DNA from: Zhongshania aliphaticivorans
GTDB taxonomy: Bacteria > Pseudomonadota > Gammaproteobacteria > Pseudomonadales > Spongiibacteraceae
Direction: 5' to 3'
NCBI RefSeq assembly: GCF_902705855.1
Contig: NZ_CACSIJ010000001.1
Location: 403,856-467,855 of the forward strand
DNA: 64,000 bases
Position numbers and translations under genes: made by a program. This document shows, piece after piece, positions 1-8,363 of this stretch (within the stretch, counting starts at the first letter, position 1; each line of letters begins with the position of its first letter). A model generated the notes under the pieces. It was not told where the DNA came from. It was given only the letters and a program-made list of their open reading frames with translations, and did not search any database.

Positions 1-1
1 C

Positions 2-877
2 AATGCCCGTGTATCTGCGGTGAACTTTGGCCGCCTGCAATCTATTGTTATGCGAGAGATGAAAGACGAGTTTCTTGGCTACGGTTCTTCACGCTATGTG
101 ATCGGCACATGGACAAATATGTGTTATTCGGTCATCCACTGCACCACCCTTGGCCACGCAATGGCAAGGTATTGTCGTTTTTACCAAATGTTTGAGTGGG
201 GCCTGCAGCCGCGATTTGAAATCAACGGCGACGAAGCAAAATTCGTTATTGAGCACGGCAACACTGACCACCCTATCGGTGAGTATGGCTTTGAGCTCAT
301 TATGTTTAATTTACATCGATTTAGTAGCTGGATGGTCCGGCGCCATCTGCCGCTTATTGCCGTTAATTTGGAGTACCCAGCCCCCGCTCACGCCCAAGAA
401 TACCGCCATCTATTTCTGGGGCAGGCAGTGTTTTTTAACAAACCCAGAACTGAAATTATTTTTCATCGCAGCTTAACTGAGCTGCCTTTAGAGCAAACCG
501 AACAATCGCTGCACCGCTTTTTACAACATCCCGCCTTGGTGATGTTGATTCAGCAATACAAAGAGAAAAGCTGGACAGACCAAGTGCGTATGATCGTCAA
601 CAAGCACTTGATTGACACACCTGGAATAAATGAAATTGCCGAGCTGCTGCACTTGCATCCGCAAACATTGCGCCGGCGACTTGCGCAGGAAGGCACTACC
701 TTTAACGAGGTAAAAACCCAGTGCCGCCACGACACCGCGCTATACCATCTTGGTCGCTCCAATCTCTCGATTGAAAGTATTTCGCAGCGCACGGGGTTTT
801 CAGAATCTAGCGCATTCACCCGCGCATTTAAAAGCTGGACCGGGATGACGCCACAAGATTACCGCCGCCGTATGTGA
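2..877 (+). CDS. AraC-family transcriptional regulator, 5'-truncated by window edge
   Basis: The reading frame is open to the first base, so the true start lies outside; a GTG at 20 is probably internal. The visible 291 residues fit the AraC subclass with an N-terminal arabinose-binding-type ligand domain (roughly the first 180 visible residues, with a DEFLGYG-type motif near the start) and a C-terminal pair of helix-turn-helix units in the last 100 residues (IAELLHLHPQTLRRRL, then IESISQRTGFSESSAFTRAF, ending in the usual GMTPQDYRR). Full-length members are about 330-340 residues, so some 40-50 are missing. Such regulators often control neighbouring lipid or catabolic genes; the convergent thiolase-like gene is a possible but unproven target. 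Ligand unknown. Confidence 0.9.
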   Translation, partial: NARVSAVNFGRLQSIVMREMKDEFLGYGSSRYVIGTWTNMCYSVIHCTTLGHAMARYCRFYQMFEWGLQPRFEINGDEAKFVIEHGNTDHPIGEYGFELIMFNLHRFSSWMVRRHLPLIAVNLEYPAPAHAQEYRHLFLGQAVFFNKPRTEIIFHRSLTELPLEQTEQSLHRFLQHPALVMLIQQYKEKSWTDQVRMIVNKHLIDTPGINEIAELLHLHPQTLRRRLAQEGTTFNEVKTQCRHDTALYHLGRSNLSIESISQRTGFSESSAFTRAFKSWTGMTPQDYRRRM

Positions 878-909
878 CGCGCCTTATTCAAAATTAAAGC
901 GCGTCACAT
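872..909. terminator. Stem-loop between convergent genes
   Basis: A perfect 11-bp inverted repeat (ATGTGACGCGC at 872-882, GCGCGTCACAT at 899-909) encloses a 16-nt AT-rich loop and overlaps the stop codon of the AraC gene. It lies between two convergent genes, so it probably ends transcription in both directions. Neither side has a long T tract, so factor-independent termination is only moderately supported. Confidence 0.5.
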
Positions 910-912
910 GCA

Positions 913-2442
913 TTAAACAAAGCGCACGATATTCTGTGGCGCCTTGTGAGTCACCTCAACACGCTTCCCTATCACCTCGTCATCACCCTGCAAAACTGCA
1001 AACGCAACTTCGTCATCCGCAGCGGTATTTGCTAAGAAACGACGACCATCATCTAAGCGACCAATCACAATACCCAAACTCGGCTTGCCGCGCTTATAAA
1101 CCAGCGTATAGGTTTCAACAACACCCACCCCACTGGCTTCTTCTGCTAACTCGGCCACTGGCAGACAGTCGAATTTCGCCTGCAAACTAGAATCAGCATT
1201 TTTACAGGGTGTTTCTGGCGCCTGTGCAGAATATAAGCCCACCGATTGTTTTGACAGAAAACCGCCATTCGCCGTTACCAAACCATAGCTCGACGACGCC
1301 TCTCTAAGCTGGTCAGTCAAACTTGCAATAGCATGGGTGCTGTAGTTATTTCCTGCACCGCCGAAAAAGGGCAAACCACCAGTTACGGTTAAAGCCTCAT
1401 CGGTATTCCAATCTAGGCCCATTGCCTCACACGCCGCCAAAACTGCAATAGGGAAACAACTATAAATATCCATTACATCAATATCTGCAATCGATTTTCC
1501 CGCAGCGCTTAATACGCTGTTTAAGGTCAATTTCATCGATTCGGAGACAGCCAAATCCGGACGCGAAGAAACAAAACCATCATCAACATCCGCATAGCTG
1601 TGCAAATAAATCCACTGCGACTCGGGAATACCCAATTCTTGCGCCTTGTCGACGGAACACATCAATAGCGCCGCGCCTTGATTCACCGCATCTTGGGCTA
1701 CCATCCACTTGGTATGCGGGTGCGCAACCCAGTAATTATCGTCAGAAACAGTATTCAAAAACTCAGCGCTTCGAGCTTGCGGAAACTGCGAATACGGATT
1801 GTTCGCTGCAATATCAGAAAATTTAGAAAATAAACGTGAAGCCAACTCACGATGCTCCGCAACACTTAGCTTGTGCCGCGCCCGCCAAGCGTGCTCAAGC
1901 AAGGGATAAACCTGTGTCGGGAAGGTAATACCATGTGCCACTTCGTGCTGTGTAAATAGCCAATGACAACCGCGATCATCCAAATCGCCGTCAACGGTTT
2001 CGCTCCAATCTAACACCAAGCCCGCTCGCCCGGCCTGCTTCATAATGCCGGTCGCTTCTGCACCAGCTATCAAACCTAAATTCATTTCGCCTGCAGCAAT
2101 TTTCTCCGCAAACTCATTAACAAAGCGCTGTGGCGAATGGCCGCCTTCACGCCCATATATAGCACGCTGCGGATTGGCACCGATGCGCTTAGCTAGCGAA
2201 CGCGGAACATTATTACTGCCTCCAAAAGGCCCCTTACCACCAGGTACCGAATCAACAAAGCCGCGAACAAACGCAATGGTATCGATATGGGGAACGAGGT
2301 TCGTTTGTGCAGCCGCTGAATCAATCGCGACCTTAGTCGCCTTAGCAGCAATATCGAGAGGCGACATTGCCGTTTCTGCTGTTACTTCATCACGAAAAAC
2401 GTATTGCCCAGACGCAACTAGGATGGGAGTTCTATTAGCCAC
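913..2442 (-). CDS. Thiolase-like acetyl-CoA acetyltransferase (TLP1 type)
   Basis: 509 residues, about 110 longer than a standard thiolase. It keeps the thiolase fold signature (LVASGQY near the N-terminus, the LIAGAEA segment, and GGAGNNYSTHAI with its active-site-type histidine). The CGSG nucleophile motif of degradative thiolases is absent; the equivalent region reads YGREGGHSPQRFVNEFA. The last about 90 residues match the extra C-terminal domain of thiolase-like protein type 1 (VVETYTLVYKRGKPSLGIVIGR). Relatives are usually annotated as acetyl-CoA acetyltransferases in lipid catabolism, but without the usual cysteine the reaction may differ. It stands alone, convergent with the AraC regulator. 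Start: ATG at 2442. Confidence 0.8.
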   Translation of the reverse strand: MANRTPILVASGQYVFRDEVTAETAMSPLDIAAKATKVAIDSAAAQTNLVPHIDTIAFVRGFVDSVPGGKGPFGGSNNVPRSLAKRIGANPQRAIYGREGGHSPQRFVNEFAEKIAAGEMNLGLIAGAEATGIMKQAGRAGLVLDWSETVDGDLDDRGCHWLFTQHEVAHGITFPTQVYPLLEHAWRARHKLSVAEHRELASRLFSKFSDIAANNPYSQFPQARSAEFLNTVSDDNYWVAHPHTKWMVAQDAVNQGAALLMCSVDKAQELGIPESQWIYLHSYADVDDGFVSSRPDLAVSESMKLTLNSVLSAAGKSIADIDVMDIYSCFPIAVLAACEAMGLDWNTDEALTVTGGLPFFGGAGNNYSTHAIASLTDQLREASSSYGLVTANGGFLSKQSVGLYSAQAPETPCKNADSSLQAKFDCLPVAELAEEASGVGVVETYTLVYKRGKPSLGIVIGRLDDGRRFLANTAADDEVAFAVLQGDDEVIGKRVEVTHKAPQNIVRFV

Positions 2443-2757
2443 AAACTTTCCTTATTTACTGATATTTTTATGTAGTATAACTCGGCAGAAGCCAAATTGA
2501 ATTGACAGCAATGACGGAAACGCCGGAATTCTCGGTCGCCCCGAACTCGTCAGTTACTTATTTAGTTTCAGAAAAAATTAGGACGCCTTATTATCGCAAC
2601 AAAATAAAGCAAGTAGAAAAGTCATGCACCGCACGCACTGTAAAACAGAAGCAGGTTTTACAGTAACTTGGGATATGCCTGAGTTATTGCAAAACCTGAA
2701 TTTGGAACGCCCACATTAGCGAGCTGCTATTAAATATAGATACTGCGGGAACCATAT
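2443..2757. other. Intergenic stretch with one clear hairpin
   Basis: No convincing gene in 315 bases. It must hold the promoter of the minus-strand thiolase-like gene. The only structured element is the perfect inverted repeat at 2637-2664. Confidence 0.6.
2637..2664. repeat. Perfect 10-bp inverted repeat
   Basis: ACTGTAAAAC (2637-2646) and GTTTTACAGT (2655-2664) are exact reverse complements around an 8-nt spacer. No T tract follows on either strand. It lies downstream of the minus-strand small-protein gene that begins at 3096 and upstream of the thiolase-like gene, so it could be a terminator remnant, an RNA hairpin or a protein-binding site. Confidence 0.6.
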
Positions 2758-3096
2758 TTACGGTTGTTGCACCTTCGCAACTCGCAATTCATCCCCTTGT
2801 GTCTTGGCTTGAAGTGACACAACTTCCCACGCACGACCATCAACATCACAGCTTACCTTAAACGAGTCTGCGTTGCGCGGCAGCACCTGCATCAAAAGAC
2901 GTGGACTAACCTGATTTCCCATCGCCGCTTTAAATTTAACTCGCAAGGTTTGGTCTGCACTTCCATACTTGTGCTGAATTTCAGATTTACATAATTCCGA
3001 AGCACGACTCACATAATCTGCAGAGGCTTGCCCGGCGCTGATTGACAGCGCAGCAAACAACACCGCTGACAATATGCTGATATGACGATTCTTCAT
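2758..3096 (-). CDS. Small secreted protein of unknown function (paralogue 1)
   Basis: 112 residues with a clear signal peptide (MKNRH basic start, hydrophobic 8-20, likely cleavage after ASA at residue 26), so the mature protein of about 86 residues is periplasmic or secreted. Two cysteines remain in the mature part (C36 and C83), which could form a disulfide. A Shine-Dalgarno AGGAGAAAG lies just before ATG 3096. I do not recognise a family. Its mature part shares a pattern with the next gene upstream: C...I..K.G near the start, and F..xCD..G followed by a beta-like strand near the end. The pair is probably a duplication. Function unknown. Confidence 0.75.
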   Translation of the reverse strand: MKNRHISILSAVLFAALSISAGQASADYVSRASELCKSEIQHKYGSADQTLRVKFKAAMGNQVSPRLLMQVLPRNADSFKVSCDVDGRAWEVVSLQAKTQGDELRVAKVQQP

Positions 3097-3382
3097 GACT
3101 TTCTCCTTCCCTAAGTTTCCAAATACCGCATCGCTTGAATTGAATTACTTGACTACGGAAGCAAGTCTACCCTCGACATAAATGCACATAAATACCAAAA
3201 AAATCACATTTATTGTGCAAAATTAATCACCATGAAAAATCTTGGCGGGAATGGCTGGTATCAATTCCAAGGAGGGTGGCGACAACATCGCCAGTCAAAG
3301 TTATTGCTAAATCGCACCACTGCTAAATACCGTAAATGGAGTCATCCCTTACTTAGCCGTTCAACATCAGCGCTATTTGAAT

Positions 3383-3748
3383 TTAAAATCCGCTATCAGC
3401 CACTTGTTGAGATAGTGAATAAGAAGTGTTAAATGACCACGCACCCTCGACCACAGTGGCTACTGTAGCTTTAAAACCATTGCCATCACACATTGAACGA
3501 AAGGCCTTCGGCTCTTCCATATCAGGTGATTTATAGGTGACATTCATTAGGTAATGCTTACTACCGTCTTCTTGCCTAATAACACCCACCTCTTTATCAA
3601 AGGTAGTGTAGTGAGCCACACCCAGCTTATTGGTAATAATTTTTGCACATATAGCTAAAGCCGATTCATCTACCGATGCGCCACTATATGCCAACGGGGA
3701 AAGCGTCATTGCCGCCCCCCAAACACAAGCTAAGACTAGGTTTTTCAT
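3383..3748 (-). CDS. Small secreted protein of unknown function (paralogue 2)
   Basis: An open frame begins at 3781, but the start is best placed at ATG 3748: GGAG sits 7 nt upstream and the product then begins with a normal signal peptide (MKNLVLACVWGAAMTLSPLAYS, cleavage near residue 22). It has 121 residues; mature cysteines are C34 and C87. The pattern C...I..K.G then F..xCD..G matches the 2758-3096 product although overall identity is low. It is divergent from the sensor kinase at 4069, with about 320 bases between them, so the two could share regulatory DNA. No known domain recognised. Confidence 0.75.
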   Translation of the reverse strand: MKNLVLACVWGAAMTLSPLAYSGASVDESALAICAKIITNKLGVAHYTTFDKEVGVIRQEDGSKHYLMNVTYKSPDMEEPKAFRSMCDGNGFKATVATVVEGAWSFNTSYSLSQQVADSGF

Positions 3749-4068
3749 AATATTTCTCCACTCCTTGGCACTGCTGAACACTACTTCGGCTTAATAAATA
3801 CGTTTGCCGCTAACAATTGCCGCCATTCAAGGCATAATTAGTGACTAAACTTTACCTGTTTTAAAAAAGGCTACAGTCACCCCAAACAAACAAAGCTGCT
3901 AATTTCACCTTTGCGCAATTGCAGTAACAGCTTTGGAGGCAACATAAAGAAAACCGCGCTAGTACACATCACCAGTTCTGTTGAGTAATACAAAATTAAT
4001 TCAATATAGAATGGGCTTGCCTAGCACCACCGGCGCACTACAGGAGTAATGAGTCATTAAACCAAGGG
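3749..4068. promoter_or_regulatory. Divergent intergenic region with candidate kinase promoter
   Basis: 320 bases separate the secreted-protein gene (minus) from the sensor kinase (plus). TTGAGT at 3981-3986 and TATAGA at 4005-4010, 18 nt apart, form a plausible sigma-70 promoter for the kinase. At 4049-4060 there is a three-codon frame (ATG AGT CAT TAA) preceded by a good Shine-Dalgarno CAGGAG at 4041-4046. No other gene is visible. Confidence 0.4.
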
Positions 4069-6285
4069 ATGAATCACGCCAAAATACCCAAACCAGCATG
4101 GATGCCCCCCCAAACCACCCTGCTGCGCTACGGCATAATCACATTACTGACCTCTATCGCGATCATCACCTTGCTTTGCAATAATTACTGGTTGGGCGCT
4201 AGCTTTAAAAGTTACGACGATATTGACGGAATATTTGTCGCCACGATTCATGAAAATGGCCCAGCATTTGCCGCCAATCTCGCCATAAATGACCACATTA
4301 TCGCGGTAGAGTCTGCAAGCGGCAGCCCCTACACATTTTTAACTAGCGATACTGTGGTAGATCCAGGTTTATTAGCGACCTATAAGCAATACCGGCATTT
4401 CTTTGAACGGCAAGCTAAGCTGCAAGAGATTCAGGCGGGCGGTGAGCTGGTATTCACCTTAGCGAACGGAGATCAAGTCGTCGTCCAAACGCCGTCATTC
4501 CGTCCTATCAGCTCTTTACCTTGGACACTTTGGTACCAACTAATTTGCGCCGCGATCGCCCTCCTCGCCTGCGCCATAGTCAGTGCATTTCAACGCAAAA
4601 ATCCCGCCGCGTTTTATTATGGCTTTACCGGTATCGGCATCGCGATAGTTATCTATACAAATTGTTATTTTTCCGCCCGCGAACTGTCCTTCCCTAGCAC
4701 TACTTTTTATATCTTATCCAAAATTAACTGGTTGGGTGTTTGCACCTTAGGCTGGGGCTTGATCTGCACACTCTGGTACTACCCTCGGCGCCTAGCCAAG
4801 TTTCCGCTTGGGCCGGCAATGAGTGTAATGTTTACAAGCTGCCTGCTGTGGGACTGGCTAGAAATTCCCACGAGCTTAGAGATCGGCCAACGCATTCCGC
4901 TCTATCTAGGCTTTACCGCTGCCTTGATACTTGCTGGGATTCAATGGCATCGTCAATCAAGTGACCCTATAGCTCGCGCCGCGATGCGCTGGTTTTTTCT
5001 ATCGTGGTTTAGCGGCACCGGCGCCTTCCTATTTTTTGTGTTAATACCTATCACATTTAAAACCGACTGGGGAATCGATTATGTAAGTGCCACCGGCTTA
5101 TTACCCTTGTTACAAATTGGTATCGCACTCGGTATTTTGCGCTATCGACTCTTCGACCTAGACCGCTGGGCAATGCGCATTTGGCTCTGGTTTCTCGGCG
5201 GTTCGCTAGTAATTTTAATGGACGCCATATTAGTCTATTGGCTGAATATTAACGCCTCAATATCCTTAACCTTTGCCTTAGTATGCGTCGGATGGCTGTA
5301 TTTTCCACTGCGACAATTTTTGTGGCACCGAATGGGGTGGAACCCTTTAAAAATCAATTTCCAAACCGTATTTCCAAACCTTCTGAAGTCTGTGCTCAAC
5401 GTAGAGAGCCAAGAAGGCATAGGATCGCGCTGGCGCTCACTACTAAAGGATTTGTATCACCCGCTTTCAATCACCGAATTAGCAGAAGACCCTCCAGAAA
5501 TCCAAAGAACCGAATACGGCTTAAGTATACTGATACCTGCTTTTCCAGGCGCACCGCCACTCAAGCTATCTGGAGCCAATCGCGGCGGCAGATTAATGGG
5601 GCCGGAAGACGAGCAGTTTATCGCCTCACTTTGGCAGCTTCACAACGGCGCGCAGGTGTTTCGCCAAGCATTTGAGCGAGGCGTTGCAAGGGAGCGCGAG
5701 CGCGTTGCCCGCGATCTGCATGACGACATCGCAAGTGATCTTCTCGGGCTAATATATTCAGCGCCAGATAATGAATCTCGACAGCGGGCGCAAAATGCAT
5801 TTCAAGATCTAAGGGTCATTATCCAAGGAATGGAAAGTGACCACTTGCCCCTACTCTCAAATATCCAAGGCTGGTACATCGACACCGAGGAGCGATGTCG
5901 CGCGGCAAATATTACCTTGCATTGGCAACAAGCTGAGGAAATGGATCTCCACTTGCCATCGCGCCGAATTGTGAATTTACGCAGAGCTTTTCGAGAGGCT
6001 ATTAGCAATGTGATAAAGCACAGCCAAGCCAGCGAGATGAACATATCTATACGTCGGATTAAAAATTATTCCACAAATCTGCTAATGATCGTCATCAAGG
6101 ACAACGGCATTGGCATGGATGAAACTTCAAACAATGGCCGAGGTATTCGCAATATCTCAAACCGCCTAGAGGAATTAGGCGGCTGTGCGAAATGGTCAGT
6201 AGCAAACCAGCTCGTGGGAACCGAGCTTATATTGGAAGTACCACTTGGGATAGAGGTAGGTCGCAATGATTCTCAACATACATAA
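4069..6285 (+). CDS. Membrane sensor histidine kinase with PDZ-like periplasmic segment
   Basis: 738 residues. One transmembrane helix (about 18-38) is followed by a periplasmic segment (about 45-150) that begins GIFVATIHENGPAFAANLAINDHI, the signature of a PDZ-like fold. A block of about eight further membrane helices follows (about 152-415). The cytoplasmic half is a NarL/UhpB-class kinase: phospho-accepting H551 in RDLHDDI (HisKA_3 type), an N box (FREAISNVIKHS) and a G box (DNGIGMD, D678, then NGRGIRNISNRL). It probably phosphorylates the LuxR-type regulator 14 bases downstream. Start ATG 4069 has AAGGG directly against it, which is poor spacing, so translation may depend on the small upstream frame. 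Signal unknown. Confidence 0.85.
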   Translation: MNHAKIPKPAWMPPQTTLLRYGIITLLTSIAIITLLCNNYWLGASFKSYDDIDGIFVATIHENGPAFAANLAINDHIIAVESASGSPYTFLTSDTVVDPGLLATYKQYRHFFERQAKLQEIQAGGELVFTLANGDQVVVQTPSFRPISSLPWTLWYQLICAAIALLACAIVSAFQRKNPAAFYYGFTGIGIAIVIYTNCYFSARELSFPSTTFYILSKINWLGVCTLGWGLICTLWYYPRRLAKFPLGPAMSVMFTSCLLWDWLEIPTSLEIGQRIPLYLGFTAALILAGIQWHRQSSDPIARAAMRWFFLSWFSGTGAFLFFVLIPITFKTDWGIDYVSATGLLPLLQIGIALGILRYRLFDLDRWAMRIWLWFLGGSLVILMDAILVYWLNINASISLTFALVCVGWLYFPLRQFLWHRMGWNPLKINFQTVFPNLLKSVLNVESQEGIGSRWRSLLKDLYHPLSITELAEDPPEIQRTEYGLSILIPAFPGAPPLKLSGANRGGRLMGPEDEQFIASLWQLHNGAQVFRQAFERGVARERERVARDLHDDIASDLLGLIYSAPDNESRQRAQNAFQDLRVIIQGMESDHLPLLSNIQGWYIDTEERCRAANITLHWQQAEEMDLHLPSRRIVNLRRAFREAISNVIKHSQASEMNISIRRIKNYSTNLLMIVIKDNGIGMDETSNNGRGIRNISNRLEELGGCAKWSVANQLVGTELILEVPLGIEVGRNDSQHT

Positions 6286-6299
6286 CAATAGGTTCACTT

Positions 6300-6947
6300 A
6301 TGACTGATGAGCGAATAAGCACTGCCTTCATTTTGGAAGATTTTATCGAGGCTCAGCAATGGTTAGTTGGTGCACTTGAAATAGCATTTCCTGGTATCAC
6401 GATCGAGCTTGCCGACAGCATTCAATCTGCCAAAAAAGTGCTTACAAACACGAAGATCGCCGACATTAATCTGATCGATCTAAAACTGCCGGATGGCAGC
6501 GGCTTGGAAATATTGCGGGATATAAAACAGCGTCGCCGTAGCGCCCGCTGTGTAATAACAACCATATATGATGATGACAAGCACCTATTCCCTGCCCTTG
6601 CAGCCGGCGCCGACGGCTATTTATTAAAGGACCAAGACCAGCAATTACTCGCAGATGAAATACAGCGAATACGACAGAACCAACCACCCTTGTCACCAAT
6701 GATCGCGAAAAAAATAATAGGGTCTTTTGCCAGAGAAACAACACTCACTTTAGATGAATCTTTAACTCCTCGCCAACTCGAAGTGCTCAGAATGATCGTA
6801 CAGGGAGATAGTATTCAAAATGTCGCCAATAAATTGAATATCAGCTATCACACTGCCGCCTCCCACGTTCGCGGCATATATGAAAAATTAGGGGTTAGCA
6901 ATCGCGCAGAAGTCGCAGCCAAAGCTTTCGACCTTGGCCTAAGCTAG
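6300..6947 (+). CDS. LuxR/NarL-type response regulator
   Basis: 215 residues. An N-terminal receiver domain (1-120) has the acidic pair E13-D14, phospho-acceptor D60 (NLIDLKLPDGSG), a switch Thr near 87-88 and K110. The C-terminal LuxR helix-turn-helix spans about 150-210 (LTPRQLEVLRMIVQGDSIQNVANKLNISYHTAASHVRGIYEKLGVSNR, quoted in part as LTPRQLEVL and YHTAASHV). It lies 14 bases after the PDZ-like kinase on the same strand, so the two are almost certainly a cognate pair. Targets unknown; the divergent secreted-protein gene is a candidate. Confidence 0.92.
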   Translation: MTDERISTAFILEDFIEAQQWLVGALEIAFPGITIELADSIQSAKKVLTNTKIADINLIDLKLPDGSGLEILRDIKQRRRSARCVITTIYDDDKHLFPALAAGADGYLLKDQDQQLLADEIQRIRQNQPPLSPMIAKKIIGSFARETTLTLDESLTPRQLEVLRMIVQGDSIQNVANKLNISYHTAASHVRGIYEKLGVSNRAEVAAKAFDLGLS

Positions 6948-7252
6948 CCCTGCTAAGCGCATTTAGACTTCACAACAGTAATAGACAATACAACTCAACA
7001 CTAATACTCAATAATTTACATACATCGTGCTACGGATGACAAATAAACTGGCATTTGGGTAAGTATTATAATTGTAAACGTATTAATACAAGCATTAGGC
7101 TCACTAGCTGTATAAAACATGAAATTATTGCAGCGCACCATCTAAATCTTATGAATGATACAATTAGAAACGACCAACAATCCCCGACCACCACATTACT
7201 ACGACAATTAAGAATTAATATTTCGTCCGGCTGACCCAAAAACCGAACACGG
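6948..7252. other. AT-rich gap between convergent genes
   Basis: 305 bases between the response regulator (plus) and the methyltransferase (minus). It is noticeably AT-rich. I find no open frame with a ribosome site, no strong hairpin and no tRNA. Confidence 0.6.
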
Positions 7253-7981
7253 CTACTTTCTTATCGCAAAGTGTAATTCGCTGTTATTCGTAGAGTCGAA
7301 ATAAATCAATTCACCACCGCTACGCGCTACCACAAAGGCAATCACCGCCATCACGTTTGTTTCGTCATAGACGTAGATATGGTGATGGCCGTCAGCGTCT
7401 TCAAAAGCTTGGAGGATGTCTGCCTCCGTGTGATTATCGTAAACCTCATGGTTTTCAGTATTGAGGTATACATCGCGGTACTCATCCAAGGTATAAGCCC
7501 AGCGGTCATTCACATACTTATCAATTAATACTTCTGACGGGGTAAGCGCCCTTTTCCTGTCGTAGGTATATTTCTTATTCGGAATAATCGTGTACACAAT
7601 GCCACCAGGCCTTAACACCCTTAAATAATCCATTAGAGCCGCAATTGGATTGGAGGAATGCTCCAGCGAATGAGATGAAAAGACGGTATCTACACTAGCG
7701 GATGCTAGGCTAGCCAATGGTGGTTCGTTCGCGCCGAACACAATATCAACATCGACAAATCCTTCCTTGCGCTTGTGGTAGCCGAAATAGCCTATTTTTT
7801 CCAACGCACTTTTGGTCTGCTCTTTTGTTCCCACATCTGCATATCTAATCGACGTCGCCTTTGGAAAAAACGCTGGCGCCGACAGTGCACCAACCTCTAT
7901 GCACTCCCCCTTACACAGCTTCGCGATGGTTTTATTAGGCTGAACTCGAATACCAAGCAGACCTCGTAACCATTTTTTCAT
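7253..7981 (-). CDS. Class I SAM-dependent methyltransferase (type 11-like)
   Basis: 242 residues. The Rossmann-type SAM motifs are recognisable but motif I is unusual (CIEVGALSAP instead of E/DxGxGxG). It is followed by DIVFGANEPPLASLASASVDTV as the acidic strand, SSHSLEHSSNP as the motif typical of Methyltransf_11, and LRPGGIVYTIIPN as motif III. The C-terminal third (HNTEADILQAF-like, HHHIYVYDETN) is not one I recognise. Substrate cannot be told; relatives of this shape occur in glycan and lipopolysaccharide loci, but no such genes are nearby. It is isolated, with gaps of more than 300 bases on both sides, which could mean recent acquisition. Confidence 0.75.
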   Translation of the reverse strand: MKKWLRGLLGIRVQPNKTIAKLCKGECIEVGALSAPAFFPKATSIRYADVGTKEQTKSALEKIGYFGYHKRKEGFVDVDIVFGANEPPLASLASASVDTVFSSHSLEHSSNPIAALMDYLRVLRPGGIVYTIIPNKKYTYDRKRALTPSEVLIDKYVNDRWAYTLDEYRDVYLNTENHEVYDNHTEADILQAFEDADGHHHIYVYDETNVMAVIAFVVARSGGELIYFDSTNNSELHFAIRK

Positions 7982-8363
7982 TTCTGTCTTCTACCCTATC
8001 TAATACCCCCGCAGGGGATCAATCTCTTGGCCAAGCACAAAGACATTTTTAACGCCCCAGCCTGTACACAAGCGACTATTGCAAAAAAATCATTTAAGCC
8101 TTAGATGTAGAGAAACCACTTTTAAACGACTATAAGATTACGCGACTCACCAAGCACAAGGCATATTACCCCTTCACAACTATGTTCTCGCTAGCAGCCT
8201 CAAAATCGTTATTATCTTAGCGTAGCCTAACTATGAGTCTACCCACAATTTCAGTAGTTCATGCCGGCCGAGCGATCCTTATCACCACAAAAAGAAAACT
8301 CAAAGAAGCCATATACGGAGGCTACACGCGAGCACGCAGCCTCCAACATCAAGCGCCTTGCAA
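7982..8363. other. Intergenic stretch, terminator at guaA end
   Basis: 382 bases upstream of the methyltransferase and downstream of guaA. The only clear structure is the hairpin at 8317-8344. No supported gene. Confidence 0.6.
8317..8344 (-). terminator. Probable guaA terminator
   Basis: GGAGGCT (8317-8323) and AGCCTCC (8338-8344) form a perfect 7-bp stem with a 14-nt loop, 20 bases past the guaA stop. On the minus strand a T-rich run follows only after about 20 nt, so termination is likely but not classic. Confidence 0.5.

Noticed and set aside
2045..2500. 151-residue open frame opposite the thiolase-like gene
   Set aside because: Shadow frame; Ser/Ala/Arg-rich, no ribosome site.
3232..3432. 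66-residue open frame on the plus strand
   Set aside because: No Shine-Dalgarno, no recognisable domain, and it overlaps the 3' end of the better supported secreted-protein gene.
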